Assembly: GCF_001028135.1 (NCBI RefSeq)
Contig: NZ_LDNM01000039.1
Location: forward strand, 1 to 35,070
DNA: 35,070 nucleotides
Direction of reading: 5' to 3'
DNA from: Xenorhabdus griffiniae
GTDB taxonomy: Bacteria; Pseudomonadota; Gammaproteobacteria; Enterobacterales; Enterobacteriaceae
The position numbers and the translations under genes were made by a program. The notes under the pieces are model-generated. The model worked only from the letters and a program-made list of their open reading frames with translations, made no database searches and had not been told where the DNA came from. This document shows, piece by piece, positions 6,964 to 14,620 of the stretch. Within the stretch, counting starts at the first letter, position 1. Every line of letters begins with the position of its first letter.

Positions 6964-8046
6964 TTATTCTCCGCTTTTATCTTCCGTATCGGCGGGTACG
7001 GCAGGTTGGGTTTTGATTAGCGCAATGTTTTCGATTAGCGCGACACAATCGTAATCTTCGACGAGATAGTCTTCGTTAACGGATTCGTAGTTTTCCACCC
7101 GGTCGCGCTTTGGATTATCCAGCACCTGACGGCGACGAGAGTCTTCCTGCCAGTAAATAGACAGGTTATCCAGCCGGGTAATGAGCATGGCATCTTTAGG
7201 GAAATACGGCACCCGCACCGCAGGCAATCCTCCAATCCGTTTCTGGCTGATAATCACCTCCGCCGCCAACGCTTCGGTGTTGGCCTGGTCACGGTTAACG
7301 ATAGGGAAATATTTATCGGATAGCAGCTGACGGCCACAAATAACCACCAGTTCGGTATCATCGGCGTACACTTCGGAAATGGCATCATCAACAGCCTGCA
7401 TCACCAGCGCATCGAGGTTTGCGTAATCGCCCCCTTTACCCACTTTGATCGGTTCGGCGGTCGTAACATTACTGTCTTTATCGGTGGATGAACCGATCAC
7501 ATGGCCGGGCGCTTCCCGTCGGATTTTATGTAACCAACCCACGTTAACGTCCTGCAATAATTTATGAGTGGTGCGGTCAGAGGTGGCGGCGCGGTGTGTG
7601 CCGTTCCAGCCAATCATGATGCGGTCAAGCGCCTGGCGTTTGATAATTTCATCACGAATACGGCGCTGGAAATCGTCAAAAATGGCCCACATATCCAATT
7701 TTTCGTAACGAATGGCGGTATCAAAGTTGGTCTGCTTACAGTGATACTGTTGTTTAGACAAATCGGTGGGGTCGGTGGGTTCACGGTCTTTATCTTTGGT
7801 GTCCGTTGTACCGGCAATGGTGGAGCCGATCCCTAAACCAATTTTTTCACCGACTTGCGCTTTAACGGGAACAATATTGATCATCGTTAAAAAGGCGGCA
7901 CTCAGTTGAATTTTGCTTTCCAGCTTTTGCGCGGCGGAAGGTTCGATTTCCACTTTTGCGGTGGCAAATGCCCCGGGTTCAACCCCGTAAATTTCACTTA
8001 AACGGGTTAAGTAACCATTAAATTTAAACCGTGTTTCTTTTCTCAT
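6964..8046 (-). CDS. N: Major capsid protein precursor gpN, 360 aa
   Basis: Phage_cap_P2 family, about the same length as P2 N (357). Features include the N-terminal RFKFNGYLTRLSEIYGV, VPVKAQVGEKIGLGIGSTIAGTTDT, FDTAIRYEKLDMWAIFDDFQ and QALDRIMIGWNGT, and the C-terminal RRRQVLDNPKRDRVENYESVNEDYLVEDY. In P2 the first 31 residues are removed by the gpO protease. Here a corresponding N-terminal segment is present. It lies between M and O with 3- and 12-bp gaps. Confidence 0.96.
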   Translation of the reverse strand: MRKETRFKFNGYLTRLSEIYGVEPGAFATAKVEIEPSAAQKLESKIQLSAAFLTMINIVPVKAQVGEKIGLGIGSTIAGTTDTKDKDREPTDPTDLSKQQYHCKQTNFDTAIRYEKLDMWAIFDDFQRRIRDEIIKRQALDRIMIGWNGTHRAATSDRTTHKLLQDVNVGWLHKIRREAPGHVIGSSTDKDSNVTTAEPIKVGKGGDYANLDALVMQAVDDAISEVYADDTELVVICGRQLLSDKYFPIVNRDQANTEALAAEVIISQKRIGGLPAVRVPYFPKDAMLITRLDNLSIYWQEDSRRRQVLDNPKRDRVENYESVNEDYLVEDYDCVALIENIALIKTQPAVPADTEDKSGE

Positions 8047-8058
8047 TGTCGTTTCCGT

Positions 8059-8886
8059 TTAGCAGTCCGTCAGGTTTTCAGTATTTTCGCCCTGGCCGCC
8101 GAAAGCGTGGGGGCGTTGCGGGTTGTTATCCTGCTGGCTTAAGTTTTCTTTCAGGGCGCCCAGTTCCGATTTCAGGTTTTCATTTTCCTGCCTCAGACTG
8201 GACAGGCCTTCAACCTGCTGAGTCAGCGTAGCAACCTGCGCGGCCGTGTTGGTCTGTTCTTCCGCGCACAGTTCGATGGCCTGGTGCACGTCAGACAGGT
8301 TTTCATCATGACGTTTACGCTCTTTGGTGAATTTCGCCTTGATGCGGTCAAACAAATTGGGCATGGCGGGATTTCCTTCCTCTTCAACGAATTCGAACAA
8401 GGTTTCTTCGGCGGCAGTAAAGAGGTTATCTTTGTGCTGCTTACGTTCAGCAAGGTTGTTTTCCCCCTCAGCACCGCTACTGAATTGCAGCATACTGGTG
8501 CCGAGACTGGCCGGATTATCCGTCACCGCCAGCCCAACCAGGTAAGCGCCGCCCATATCCGAAAAGTTCGGGTTAATTTCCACCGAGGTATAGACTTTCT
8601 GGCGCTTTTTATTCATTTCCACCAGTTCAGGCGTCGGCGTTAACACGCCATAAAGCGCCAGCTTGCCGGACAACGGCCCGTCGCTGATTTCTTCGGTGTA
8701 GACTGACTCCACATCACCGAAACGCGGCGCCCAAGAATAATTCCAGTGCTCCATATTGATACGGGCACCGTAAACAGTGGGGTTGTAATTCTTTTCGATA
8801 TCCGTCAGCCATTGGCGCGGGACTTTGCGGCCATCCGTTGTGGCCCCTTCAACACAAAGGCGCACCGGCTTACTTTTTTTCGTCAT
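8059..8886 (-). CDS. O: Capsid scaffold and serine protease gpO, 275 aa
   Basis: Phage_GPO family. The N-terminal half is the maturation protease. Candidate catalytic residues equivalent to P2 Asp19/His48/Ser107 are Asp18, His47 (NMEHW) and Ser101 (VYTSVEI). The C-terminal half (about 180-260) is Glu/Gln/Leu-rich and predicted coiled coil (LSSLRQENENLKSELGALKE), the scaffolding part. It cleaves N, M and itself during head assembly. The ATG at 8886 has GGAG upstream. First gene of the leftward head operon, divergent from P. Confidence 0.93.
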   Translation of the reverse strand: MTKKSKPVRLCVEGATTDGRKVPRQWLTDIEKNYNPTVYGARINMEHWNYSWAPRFGDVESVYTEEISDGPLSGKLALYGVLTPTPELVEMNKKRQKVYTSVEINPNFSDMGGAYLVGLAVTDNPASLGTSMLQFSSGAEGENNLAERKQHKDNLFTAAEETLFEFVEEEGNPAMPNLFDRIKAKFTKERKRHDENLSDVHQAIELCAEEQTNTAAQVATLTQQVEGLSSLRQENENLKSELGALKENLSQQDNNPQRPHAFGGQGENTENLTDC

Positions 8887-8983
8887 TGCTCAGGCTCCGG
8901 CAATTGAATGTAGGTTCATGCGTAAAAAAAAAAGAGTGAGCCTATGTTTTCAGGGATGAGCGATAAGAAACAATGCCGGGCCA

Positions 8984-9003
8984 TTGTATGGGGAATGGCA
9001 CAA
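8984..9003 (+). promoter_or_regulatory. Putative Ogr-type late activator site in the O-P divergent region
   Basis: TTGT-N12-ACAA dyad in the 162-bp gap between the divergent genes O and P, where P2 has its two head-gene late promoters. It fits TGT-N12-ACA. The centre (8993.5) is 55.5 bp from the P ATG, the same distance as between the V site and the V ATG. TAATCT at 9037-9042 could be a -10. Being symmetrical, the site might also serve O; no second clear site was found. No purine-rich ribosome site precedes the P ATG. Confidence 0.6.
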
Positions 9004-9048
9004 CGGGTGTGCAGCGCGAGCGCGGTCGCCAGTCAGTAATCTGGCGGC

Positions 9049-10806
9049 ATGAATACATTACACGATTTTGATCCACGCAAAAGAGCCATGCACCTGTACT
9101 TTAGCGGGTACCGGATCGCGCGCATTGCTGAAATCCTCAAAGAAAAAGCCGTCACCATTCACAGCTGGAAACGTCGTGACAAATGGGATGACATCACTCC
9201 CTTTGACCGCGTTGAAATGAGTGTTGAAGTGCGCCTTTGCACGCTGATCAGCAAAGAAAACAAGGAGGGGAAAGACTTCAAAGAAATCGACCTGCTTTAT
9301 CGTCAGCTGGAACGGCATGCCAAAATTCACCGTTATCAGGATGGCGGCAATGAGGTGGATTTAAACCCCAGGCTGGCCAATCGCAACAAAGGTGAACGTC
9401 GTGTACCGGAAAAGAACCTGTTTAGCGAAGCACAGATTGAAAAACTGGAAGAAATATTTCGTGAAAACATGTTTGAGTACCAAAAGGTCTGGTATGGGGC
9501 CGGACACAAGCACCGCATTCGCAATATCTTAAAATCCCGCCAAATCGGGGCAACGTACTTTTTTGCCCGCGAAGCCTTTATGGATGCCGTACTCACCGGG
9601 CGAAACCAAATATTTTTATCCGCGAGCAAGGCCCAGGCGCACGTATTTAAAGGTTACATCATTGATATGGCGCGTGAGGTGGATGTTGATTTAAAAGGTG
9701 ACCCGATTGTCTTACCCAATGGGGCCACTTTGTATTTCCTGGGGACAAATGCCCGCACCGCGCAAAGCTATCACGGTAACTTATACCTGGATGAATATTT
9801 CTGGATACCGAAATTTCAGGAATTGCGCAAGGTGGCGTCGGGCATGGCCATGCACAAGAAATGGCGCCAGACCTACTTTTCCACGCCATCGGCATTAACG
9901 CACAGTGCCTATCCGTTCTGGTCAGGAAAACTGTTTAATCGTGGTCGGCGCAAAGCGGATCATGTTGAAGTGGATATCAGCCATCAGGCTTTAGTTAACG
10001 GCATGATGTGCGGTGATGGACAATGGCGGCAAATTGTCACAATTGAAAATGCGATGCAGGGTGGCTGTAACTTATTCGATATTGACCAACTGCATCTGGA
10101 ATACAGCCCGGATGAATTCGAAAACTTGCTGATGTGTGAGTTTGTCGATGATATTGCGTCTATCTTTAATTTGCAGTTAATGCAGAAGTGTCTGGTCGAT
10201 AGCTGGGAAGTGTGGGACGACGTGCAACCCCTGATGATACGTCCGTATGCCTATCACCCGGTCTGGATTGGATACGACCCCGCCAAAGGGACGCAAAACG
10301 GGGACAGTGCCGGTTGTGTGGTTATCGCGCCGCCCCTGTTCCCGGGGGGTAAATTTCGGATACTGGAGCACCACCAATGGCGCGGTATGGATTTTCGCGC
10401 CCAGTCTGACGCGATTAAAGAGCTGACGGAACGTTATAACGTGCAATATATCGGTATTGACTCCACCGGGCTGGGTCACGGGGTTTTACAGAATGTGCGG
10501 GATTTTTTCCCGGCGGCCAAAGAGTTTGTTTATAACCCCGCGTTAAAAAATGCCCTGGTACTGAAAGCCTATGATGTGATCAGCCATGACCGGCTGGAAT
10601 ATGACGCCGGCAGCAATGACATCACCCAGTCTTTTATGGCCATCCGACGGGCAACCACCGCCAGTGGCAACCGCCCCACCTATGAAGCTGACCGCAGCGA
10701 AGAAGCCAGCCATGCCGACCTGGCATGGGCGACCATGCACGCCCTCTATAACGAACCTATCACGGGTGAAAACAGTAATCACCGCAATATTGTTGAGGTC
10801 TTTTAA
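9049..10806 (+). CDS. P: Terminase large subunit gpP (ATPase), 585 aa
   Basis: This is the P2-type packaging motor. Residues 10-45 form an HTH-like start (YFSGYRIARIAEILKEKAVT). The ATPase has a Walker A-like RQIGAT (164-169), Walker B LYLDE (245-249) and coupling motif STP (278-280). The C-terminal RNase H-like nuclease part shows Asp410 (WIGYDPAKG), Asp471 (YIGIDSTG) and a late Asp in SHADLAWA. It pairs with gpM and with portal gpQ, whose ATG overlaps the P stop. Length matches P2 P (590). A degenerate paralogue of residues about 130-367 is encoded at 12453-13142. Confidence 0.96.
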   Translation: MNTLHDFDPRKRAMHLYFSGYRIARIAEILKEKAVTIHSWKRRDKWDDITPFDRVEMSVEVRLCTLISKENKEGKDFKEIDLLYRQLERHAKIHRYQDGGNEVDLNPRLANRNKGERRVPEKNLFSEAQIEKLEEIFRENMFEYQKVWYGAGHKHRIRNILKSRQIGATYFFAREAFMDAVLTGRNQIFLSASKAQAHVFKGYIIDMAREVDVDLKGDPIVLPNGATLYFLGTNARTAQSYHGNLYLDEYFWIPKFQELRKVASGMAMHKKWRQTYFSTPSALTHSAYPFWSGKLFNRGRRKADHVEVDISHQALVNGMMCGDGQWRQIVTIENAMQGGCNLFDIDQLHLEYSPDEFENLLMCEFVDDIASIFNLQLMQKCLVDSWEVWDDVQPLMIRPYAYHPVWIGYDPAKGTQNGDSAGCVVIAPPLFPGGKFRILEHHQWRGMDFRAQSDAIKELTERYNVQYIGIDSTGLGHGVLQNVRDFFPAAKEFVYNPALKNALVLKAYDVISHDRLEYDAGSNDITQSFMAIRRATTASGNRPTYEADRSEEASHADLAWATMHALYNEPITGENSNHRNIVEVF

Positions 10807-11846
10807 TGAGCCGTAAGAATAAGAAACGCCAGAGCCAGAAACTGACACAGACGCCGGATACCGCCTCAATGGAGGCATTTACGTTTGGTGACCCCATTCC
10901 CGTTTTAGATAAACGTGAAATCTTTGATTATCTGGAATGTGTACGGGTCGATAATTACTATGAGCCGCCCATCAGTTTTAACGGGCTGGCGCGTACGTTC
11001 CGCGCCGCACCCCACCATAGCAGTGCTATTTTTGTTAAACGTAACATCCTGACCAGCACGTTCATTCCACACAAGTATTTAAGCCGGCAGACGTTTGATA
11101 GCTGGGCGCTGGATTTTTTACTGTTTGGTAACGGCTATCTTGAGCTGCGCGATAACCGATTAGGCCAACCGCTGACACTGAAACACTCGCCGGCTAAGTT
11201 CACGCGCCGGGGTGCGGATCTCGATACCTATTGGTTTGTGCAATATGGCTATGAGACCAAGCCGTTTGAATTTCAGACCGGGAAAGTATTTCATTTGATA
11301 GAGCCGGATATTAATCAGGAGCTTTATGGCTTGCCGGAATATCTGGCGGCGATCCCGTCCGTTCTGCTCAATGAAGCCTCAACCTTGTTCCGCCGCAAGT
11401 ATTACCTCAATGGCTCGCACGCGGGGTATATTCTCTATATCAGTGATGCGGCACAGAAAACCGATGATGTGGATAAAATTCGTGAAGCCCTGAAAAGTAG
11501 CAAGGGTCCCGGCAATTTTCGCAACCTGTTTTTGTATGCGCCCGGCGGCAAGAAAGACGGCATTCAGACTATTCCGCTGTCCGAAGCCGCAGCGAAAGAT
11601 GAATTTCTGAATATCAAGAACGTGAGCCGTGATGACATGCTGGCCGCGCATCGTGTCCCGCCACAAATCATGGGGATCATTCCTGAGAACGCCGGCGGCT
11701 TTGGGGATGTGGAGAAAGCGGCTAAAGTGTTTGTGCGCAACGAGCTGCTGCCACTGCAAAGCAAGATGCAACAGTTGAATGACTGGCTTGGGGAAGAAGT
11801 TATCCGGTTTGACCGGTATTCGCTGGAGATGGACAGCAACGATTAA
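10806..11846 (+). CDS. Q: Portal protein gpQ, 346 aa
   Basis: P2-type portal vertex protein. MEAFTFGDPIPVLDKREIFDYLECVR, RAAPHHSSAIFVKRNIL, FGNGYLELRDNRLGQPL and GGFGDVEKAAKVFVRNELLPLQ are diagnostic. It forms the twelve-subunit ring at the head vertex through which DNA enters. The start overlaps the P stop (TAATG). The gene ends 20 bp before a strong intrinsic terminator that closes the P-Q operon. Confidence 0.96.
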   Translation: MSRKNKKRQSQKLTQTPDTASMEAFTFGDPIPVLDKREIFDYLECVRVDNYYEPPISFNGLARTFRAAPHHSSAIFVKRNILTSTFIPHKYLSRQTFDSWALDFLLFGNGYLELRDNRLGQPLTLKHSPAKFTRRGADLDTYWFVQYGYETKPFEFQTGKVFHLIEPDINQELYGLPEYLAAIPSVLLNEASTLFRRKYYLNGSHAGYILYISDAAQKTDDVDKIREALKSSKGPGNFRNLFLYAPGGKKDGIQTIPLSEAAAKDEFLNIKNVSRDDMLAAHRVPPQIMGIIPENAGGFGDVEKAAKVFVRNELLPLQSKMQQLNDWLGEEVIRFDRYSLEMDSND

Positions 11847-11866
11847 CCTCCATCACTTGATGATGC

Positions 11867-11893
11867 GACCGTCTGCGAGGCGGTCTTTTTTTT
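11867..11893 (+). terminator. Rho-independent terminator of the P-Q operon
   Basis: GACCGTCT-GCG-AGGCGGTC forms an 8-bp stem (one G-U) with a 3-nt loop, followed by eight T residues. It lies 20 bp after the Q stop and before cos. Confidence 0.92.
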
Positions 11894-11975
11894 GCCCGAA
11901 TGAAATGTAGTTTCAACTGTAATAATGATGTGATGAAACCTGATTTTGGCACGTCATTACACGCCACCACGCGCA

Positions 11976-11994
11976 GTCGTGACCCCGCCGCGCC
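11976..11994. other. cos: Candidate cos site (P2-like 19-nt cohesive end)
   Basis: The minus strand reads GGCGCGGCGGGGTCACGAC. From memory, the P2 cohesive end is GGCGAGGCGGGGAAAGCAC. The first twelve bases agree at eleven positions, and the spacing and place (just beyond gene Q) are those of P2. It is flanked by a run of CGCCACCACGCGC-like GC-rich sequence suited to terminase binding. In the prophage this point would be the junction between the packaged ends. The stretch from 11894 to 12195 otherwise holds only a weak open frame. Confidence 0.6.
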
Positions 11995-12000
11995 TGCCCA

Positions 12001-12186
12001 CTAAATGTGTCGCTTTTTATGCACCTGCAAGGGATCTTCCAAGAAGCGCCAATACTGGTGCTTGACGGGATGTGAGATCCTGATTTGATCTTGCGGATTG
12101 ATGCGCGGAATAGGGGGTTTTATGCAGCCATGACTAAGAACAAAAATAACCCGCATTGAGGCAGGGTTACTACCATTTCGTGACAT
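12001..12186 (-). CDS. Doubtful small ORF beside cos, 61 aa
   Basis: An open frame from ATG 12186 with sequence MSRNGSNPASMRVIFVLSHG and a basic tail ending HKKRHI. No ribosome site is visible and no family is recognised. It starts next to the cos candidate in a region without other genes, so it could be a small conserved P2-like gene or simply cos-flanking sequence open by chance. Kept at low confidence for completeness. Confidence 0.2.
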   Translation of the reverse strand: MSRNGSNPASMRVIFVLSHGCIKPPIPRINPQDQIRISHPVKHQYWRFLEDPLQVHKKRHI

Positions 12187-12195
12187 GTCACATGA

Positions 12196-12434
12196 TCACA
12201 ATTGTAGTTTTAATTTATGCCAGCCTAATGTGTTCCAGCACGCTGAGTCACCAGAAAAACAACATTCGGCCACGGGAAAAGACCATCGCCACATTTGCCA
12301 CATCGTAGGGATCGCGTCCCGGCCGTCTCAGGGCACAATTCTTGATTATCGAGCAACAATTCTATTTTGGTGACGCCAGCTTCCTGCTGGCGTTGACGTT
12401 GGGCGGCTTTACGTTCTGCGGGGGATTTCGCCAT
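12196..12434 (-). pseudogene. Decayed P2-like small zinc-ribbon protein gene
   Basis: The frame starts well (MAKSPAERKAAQRQRQQEAG, ending with NQEL) after an AGAGAGGA ribosome site. Then the conserved pieces of the family appear in three different frames. RRPGRDPYDV is in the +1 frame. CGKCGDGL returns to the first frame. GDSACWNTLGWHKLKLQL, ending at TGA 12196, is in the third. Intact relatives in P2-like phages, as I recall them, have RRPGREPY, a CGRCGD-type Cys pair and a CW..GWHE.. ending in one frame of about 110 codons. So this copy has lost a middle segment and is frameshifted. It is the distal end of the early/accessory operon. Confidence 0.7.
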
Positions 12435-12452
12435 TGGGTTTGTCCTCTCTGG

Positions 12453-13142
12453 TTACCAACGGGGATGAGGCAAGCGGCACAAAAACAGCTCTTCAAATGC
12501 CTCTTGTGACCATACCTGACGAAGTTGTTCTTCATTAAATCGATTTTCAACATCATCGAACAACGTTACCGTATCGAAAAAAGCAGGGCCACGTCCGATA
12601 CAATTTCCAGTAAAAAACCGCTTATAAGCTGCCTCTCCGTTATCTCCTGAAGCTCTGGATGAATAAAACGTTCTATGCGAGTTCTTATGTATTGAGAGAC
12701 TCAAAGCTAATTGTATCAACTGAACGGGATTATCCGACCACGCCCACTCTGACACATACACATCACCAGACAATGCAGCAACATGGCTGTTTTCATGCAC
12801 AAAGCGGATTTCAGCGCCATTACTAAGCCTCAGTGACTTAATATCGTCTGCCTGCTCAATCAGGCGCTTTTGCTGCTGAGGGAAATACTGAGCAACGTTA
12901 TGAACAAAAAACGGCAAGAATTCCTTATTTGACATAAAAAACTTGTTCCGGCCTGTCCGACAGGTATCACTTAAGGCTTCTAGTACGAAATAATAATCAG
13001 CACCCACCTGTCTGGCTTTATGCAAAAAGCGATTTCGGTGATGTTGATTGGCTTTCCAGCGTGCCTGCCAGACAAATAAACCTGACTCAAATTTATGATT
13101 GATACTGTTAACAATTTCAGGGGTTAAATTTAAGGTAATCAT
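12453..13142 (-). CDS. Stand-alone, degenerate paralogue of terminase gpP ATPase domain, 229 aa
   Basis: The whole protein aligns with residues about 130-367 of the gpP encoded at 9049-10806. Shared features are F-W/Y-Q, KARQVGADYYF versus KSRQIGATYFF, TGRN-FF/IF, LSNGAEIRF versus LPNGATLYF, and the F.DIDQL/F.EEQL end. The HTH start and the entire nuclease half are absent; it stops where the ATPase-nuclease linker begins. The ATPase residues look disabled: the Walker A Thr169 is Asp49, Walker B LYLDE is VYVSE (Asp to Ser131), and the coupling motif STP is SSR (161-163). It starts one base after the upstream 66-aa gene stop with GAGGATAAA as ribosome site, so it is translated as designed. It lies in the P2 tin/old position. 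Role unknown; I infer a packaging decoy or modulator. Confidence 0.8.
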   Translation of the reverse strand: MITLNLTPEIVNSINHKFESGLFVWQARWKANQHHRNRFLHKARQVGADYYFVLEALSDTCRTGRNKFFMSNKEFLPFFVHNVAQYFPQQQKRLIEQADDIKSLRLSNGAEIRFVHENSHVAALSGDVYVSEWAWSDNPVQLIQLALSLSIHKNSHRTFYSSRASGDNGEAAYKRFFTGNCIGRGPAFFDTVTLFDDVENRFNEEQLRQVWSQEAFEELFLCRLPHPRW

Positions 13143-13143
13143 T

Positions 13144-13344
13144 TTATCCTCTAAAAATCAGCATGCCAGCAGCTAAATCACGCTGAACTATTTGCCGCAA
13201 TACGGCATCCCGACGCGATTTAGTCATTTTAGGTGGACGCTGGCCGGGTTTATTTCTGGCGTTTTTCCGCCATTTTTTATAGCAAGCACAGTACACATCG
13301 AAATCAGCTTTCAATAACTCACTGGCAGTTGTCAGTTTTTTCAT
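13144..13344 (-). CDS. Small basic helical protein of unknown function, 66 aa
   Basis: The protein starts MKKLTTASELLKADFDVYCA, continues through a strongly basic middle (KKWRKNARNKPGQRPPKMTKSRR) and ends with DAVLRQIVQRDLAAGMLIF. No family is recognised. The ATG overlaps the methyltransferase stop (ATGA) and its own stop is one base before the terminase-like gene, so the three are a coupled unit. The basic, helical character would suit nucleic-acid or protein-partner binding. A longer frame starting at 13383 is less likely because it reads back into the methyltransferase. Confidence 0.7.
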   Translation of the reverse strand: MKKLTTASELLKADFDVYCACYKKWRKNARNKPGQRPPKMTKSRRDAVLRQIVQRDLAAGMLIFRG

Positions 13345-14366
13345 GGTTGCCTCATCTGCATTAAAATTCGCTTCCCAATCCATGCCATCACAGGCACGGC
13401 CATTGAATTACCAATTGCCCGATAGCGGTGACCATCAGGACAATTCTCCAATGTTTTTCCATTCCACGGGATACGAGTGTGATTATCAGGAAAGCCCTGT
13501 AACCGCTCGCACTCAACAGGCGTTAGACGGCGCACGGCATCCTGCGTTGTAATGAGATCAGTCGCGCTTTTATCATCCCGTGACCTGAGCGTTGACGAAA
13601 TATCATCCACTTTATACTCACCAAACGACAGTAATCGGCAGGTCATCACCCCGATACCACCGATAACAGCGCAACTTCCAGCATTGCCGGCAACCGTTTT
13701 CCCCGCCGTTCTGTGCGGTTCAGGATTCCGGCGCACGCGGTCTGGCTCAAAAAGTACCGTTGCGGGACAGAGGTCTGCTCGAGCACTTGCGACAACAAAC
13801 ACACGACGGCGTCGTTGGGCCACTCCGAAATATTGAGCGTCGAGCACTCGCCAGGCGACAGCGCGTTGGGGGCCAGACACATAACCAGAGTTTGTCCATC
13901 TCGTCCCTGGCGGCTGCAACGGTTCATTTTCTCCGGCAAGCCCTGCAAGAAAACAACCGAAGGCATTATCCCGGCTGGATAATACGCCGGGCACGTTTTC
14001 CCAGACGATGATAGATGGCTGTTTTCCGTTTGCTGCCCTGACTGAATCAATAACATTAGCTAACTCCACGAATGATAGTGTTAATTGTCCCCGTTCATCG
14101 CCCAACCCATTACGCAGACCTGCAATACTGAACGCCTGACAGGGTGTCCCGCCGACCAGAATATCCGGCGCATCGGCCTGATTTTCGGCAATCATGACGG
14201 GGATATTGGTCATATCCCCCAGATTGCGGACATACGGCCAATGGTATTGCAATACTGCGCTGGGGAATTTCTCAATTTCACTGAACCATGCCGGAAACAT
14301 CCCCAGCGGTTCCCATGCCACGCTGGCGGCTTCAATACCGGAGCAGACCGAGCCGAAACGCATCAT
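13341..14366 (-). CDS. DNA C5-cytosine methyltransferase (Dcm-like, phage type), 341 aa
   Basis: All key motifs are present and in order: I FGSVCSGIEAASVAW (SAM binding), IV GGTPCQAFSIAG with the catalytic Cys, VI WENVPGV, VIII QRRRRVFVVA, the target-recognition region (about 200-265), IX VRRLTPVECERLQGFPDNHT and X YRAIGNSMAVPVMAWIG. No restriction enzyme gene is adjacent, so it is probably an orphan that modifies phage DNA against host restriction. Specificity cannot be read from sequence. It overlaps the DUF5405-like stop (ATGATG) and the next small gene start. ATG 14366 or 14363 may be used. Confidence 0.95.
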   Translation of the reverse strand: MMRFGSVCSGIEAASVAWEPLGMFPAWFSEIEKFPSAVLQYHWPYVRNLGDMTNIPVMIAENQADAPDILVGGTPCQAFSIAGLRNGLGDERGQLTLSFVELANVIDSVRAANGKQPSIIVWENVPGVLSSRDNAFGCFLAGLAGENEPLQPPGTRWTNSGYVSGPQRAVAWRVLDAQYFGVAQRRRRVFVVASARADLCPATVLFEPDRVRRNPEPHRTAGKTVAGNAGSCAVIGGIGVMTCRLLSFGEYKVDDISSTLRSRDDKSATDLITTQDAVRRLTPVECERLQGFPDNHTRIPWNGKTLENCPDGHRYRAIGNSMAVPVMAWIGKRILMQMRQP

Positions 14367-14620
14367 TTCGCTATTCTCCCCACTAAATCTGCCGCGATTT
14401 CCTCTATTCGCTCACTGAGTTGCTGCAATGTACTGATATCATTGCTATCAACTCCCATTGTGATTACATCGCGGGTTAGATGCGCTAACTGTGTGTAATA
14501 TCGGAATGGCGTCAAAGACTCCTGCCCGGCATTTTTCCCTGTTTTGGCTATCATCTTTTTATTCAGCGTGAATGAACGACTATCCGATGTAATCACGTAT
14601 TTACCCAAATTGATTCTCAT
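14363..14620 (-). CDS. DUF5405-like early phage protein, 85 aa
   Basis: The start MRINLGKYVITSDSRSFTLN followed by KMIAKTGKNAGQE and LTPFRYYTQLAHLTRDVI resembles a small P2-like phage family (DUF5405) found next to gene A. Function is unknown. It overlaps the A stop by ATGA and the methyltransferase start likewise, so it belongs to the early operon. The family assignment is from memory of the conserved N-terminus. Confidence 0.65.
   Translation of the reverse strand: MRINLGKYVITSDSRSFTLNKKMIAKTGKNAGQESLTPFRYYTQLAHLTRDVITMGVDSNDISTLQQLSERIEEIAADLVGRIAK

Noticed and set aside
12185-12373. 62-codon plus-strand frame in the cos-proximal region
   Set aside because: Antisense to the decayed zinc-ribbon gene, His-rich, no family or good ribosome site.
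12362-12556. 64-codon minus-strand frame across the end of the terminase mimic
   Set aside because: Overlaps two better-supported reading frames in another frame; composition of a shadow.
13646-14056. 136-codon minus-strand frame within the methyltransferase
   Set aside because: Out of frame with a gene holding all C5-methyltransferase motifs; no support of its own.
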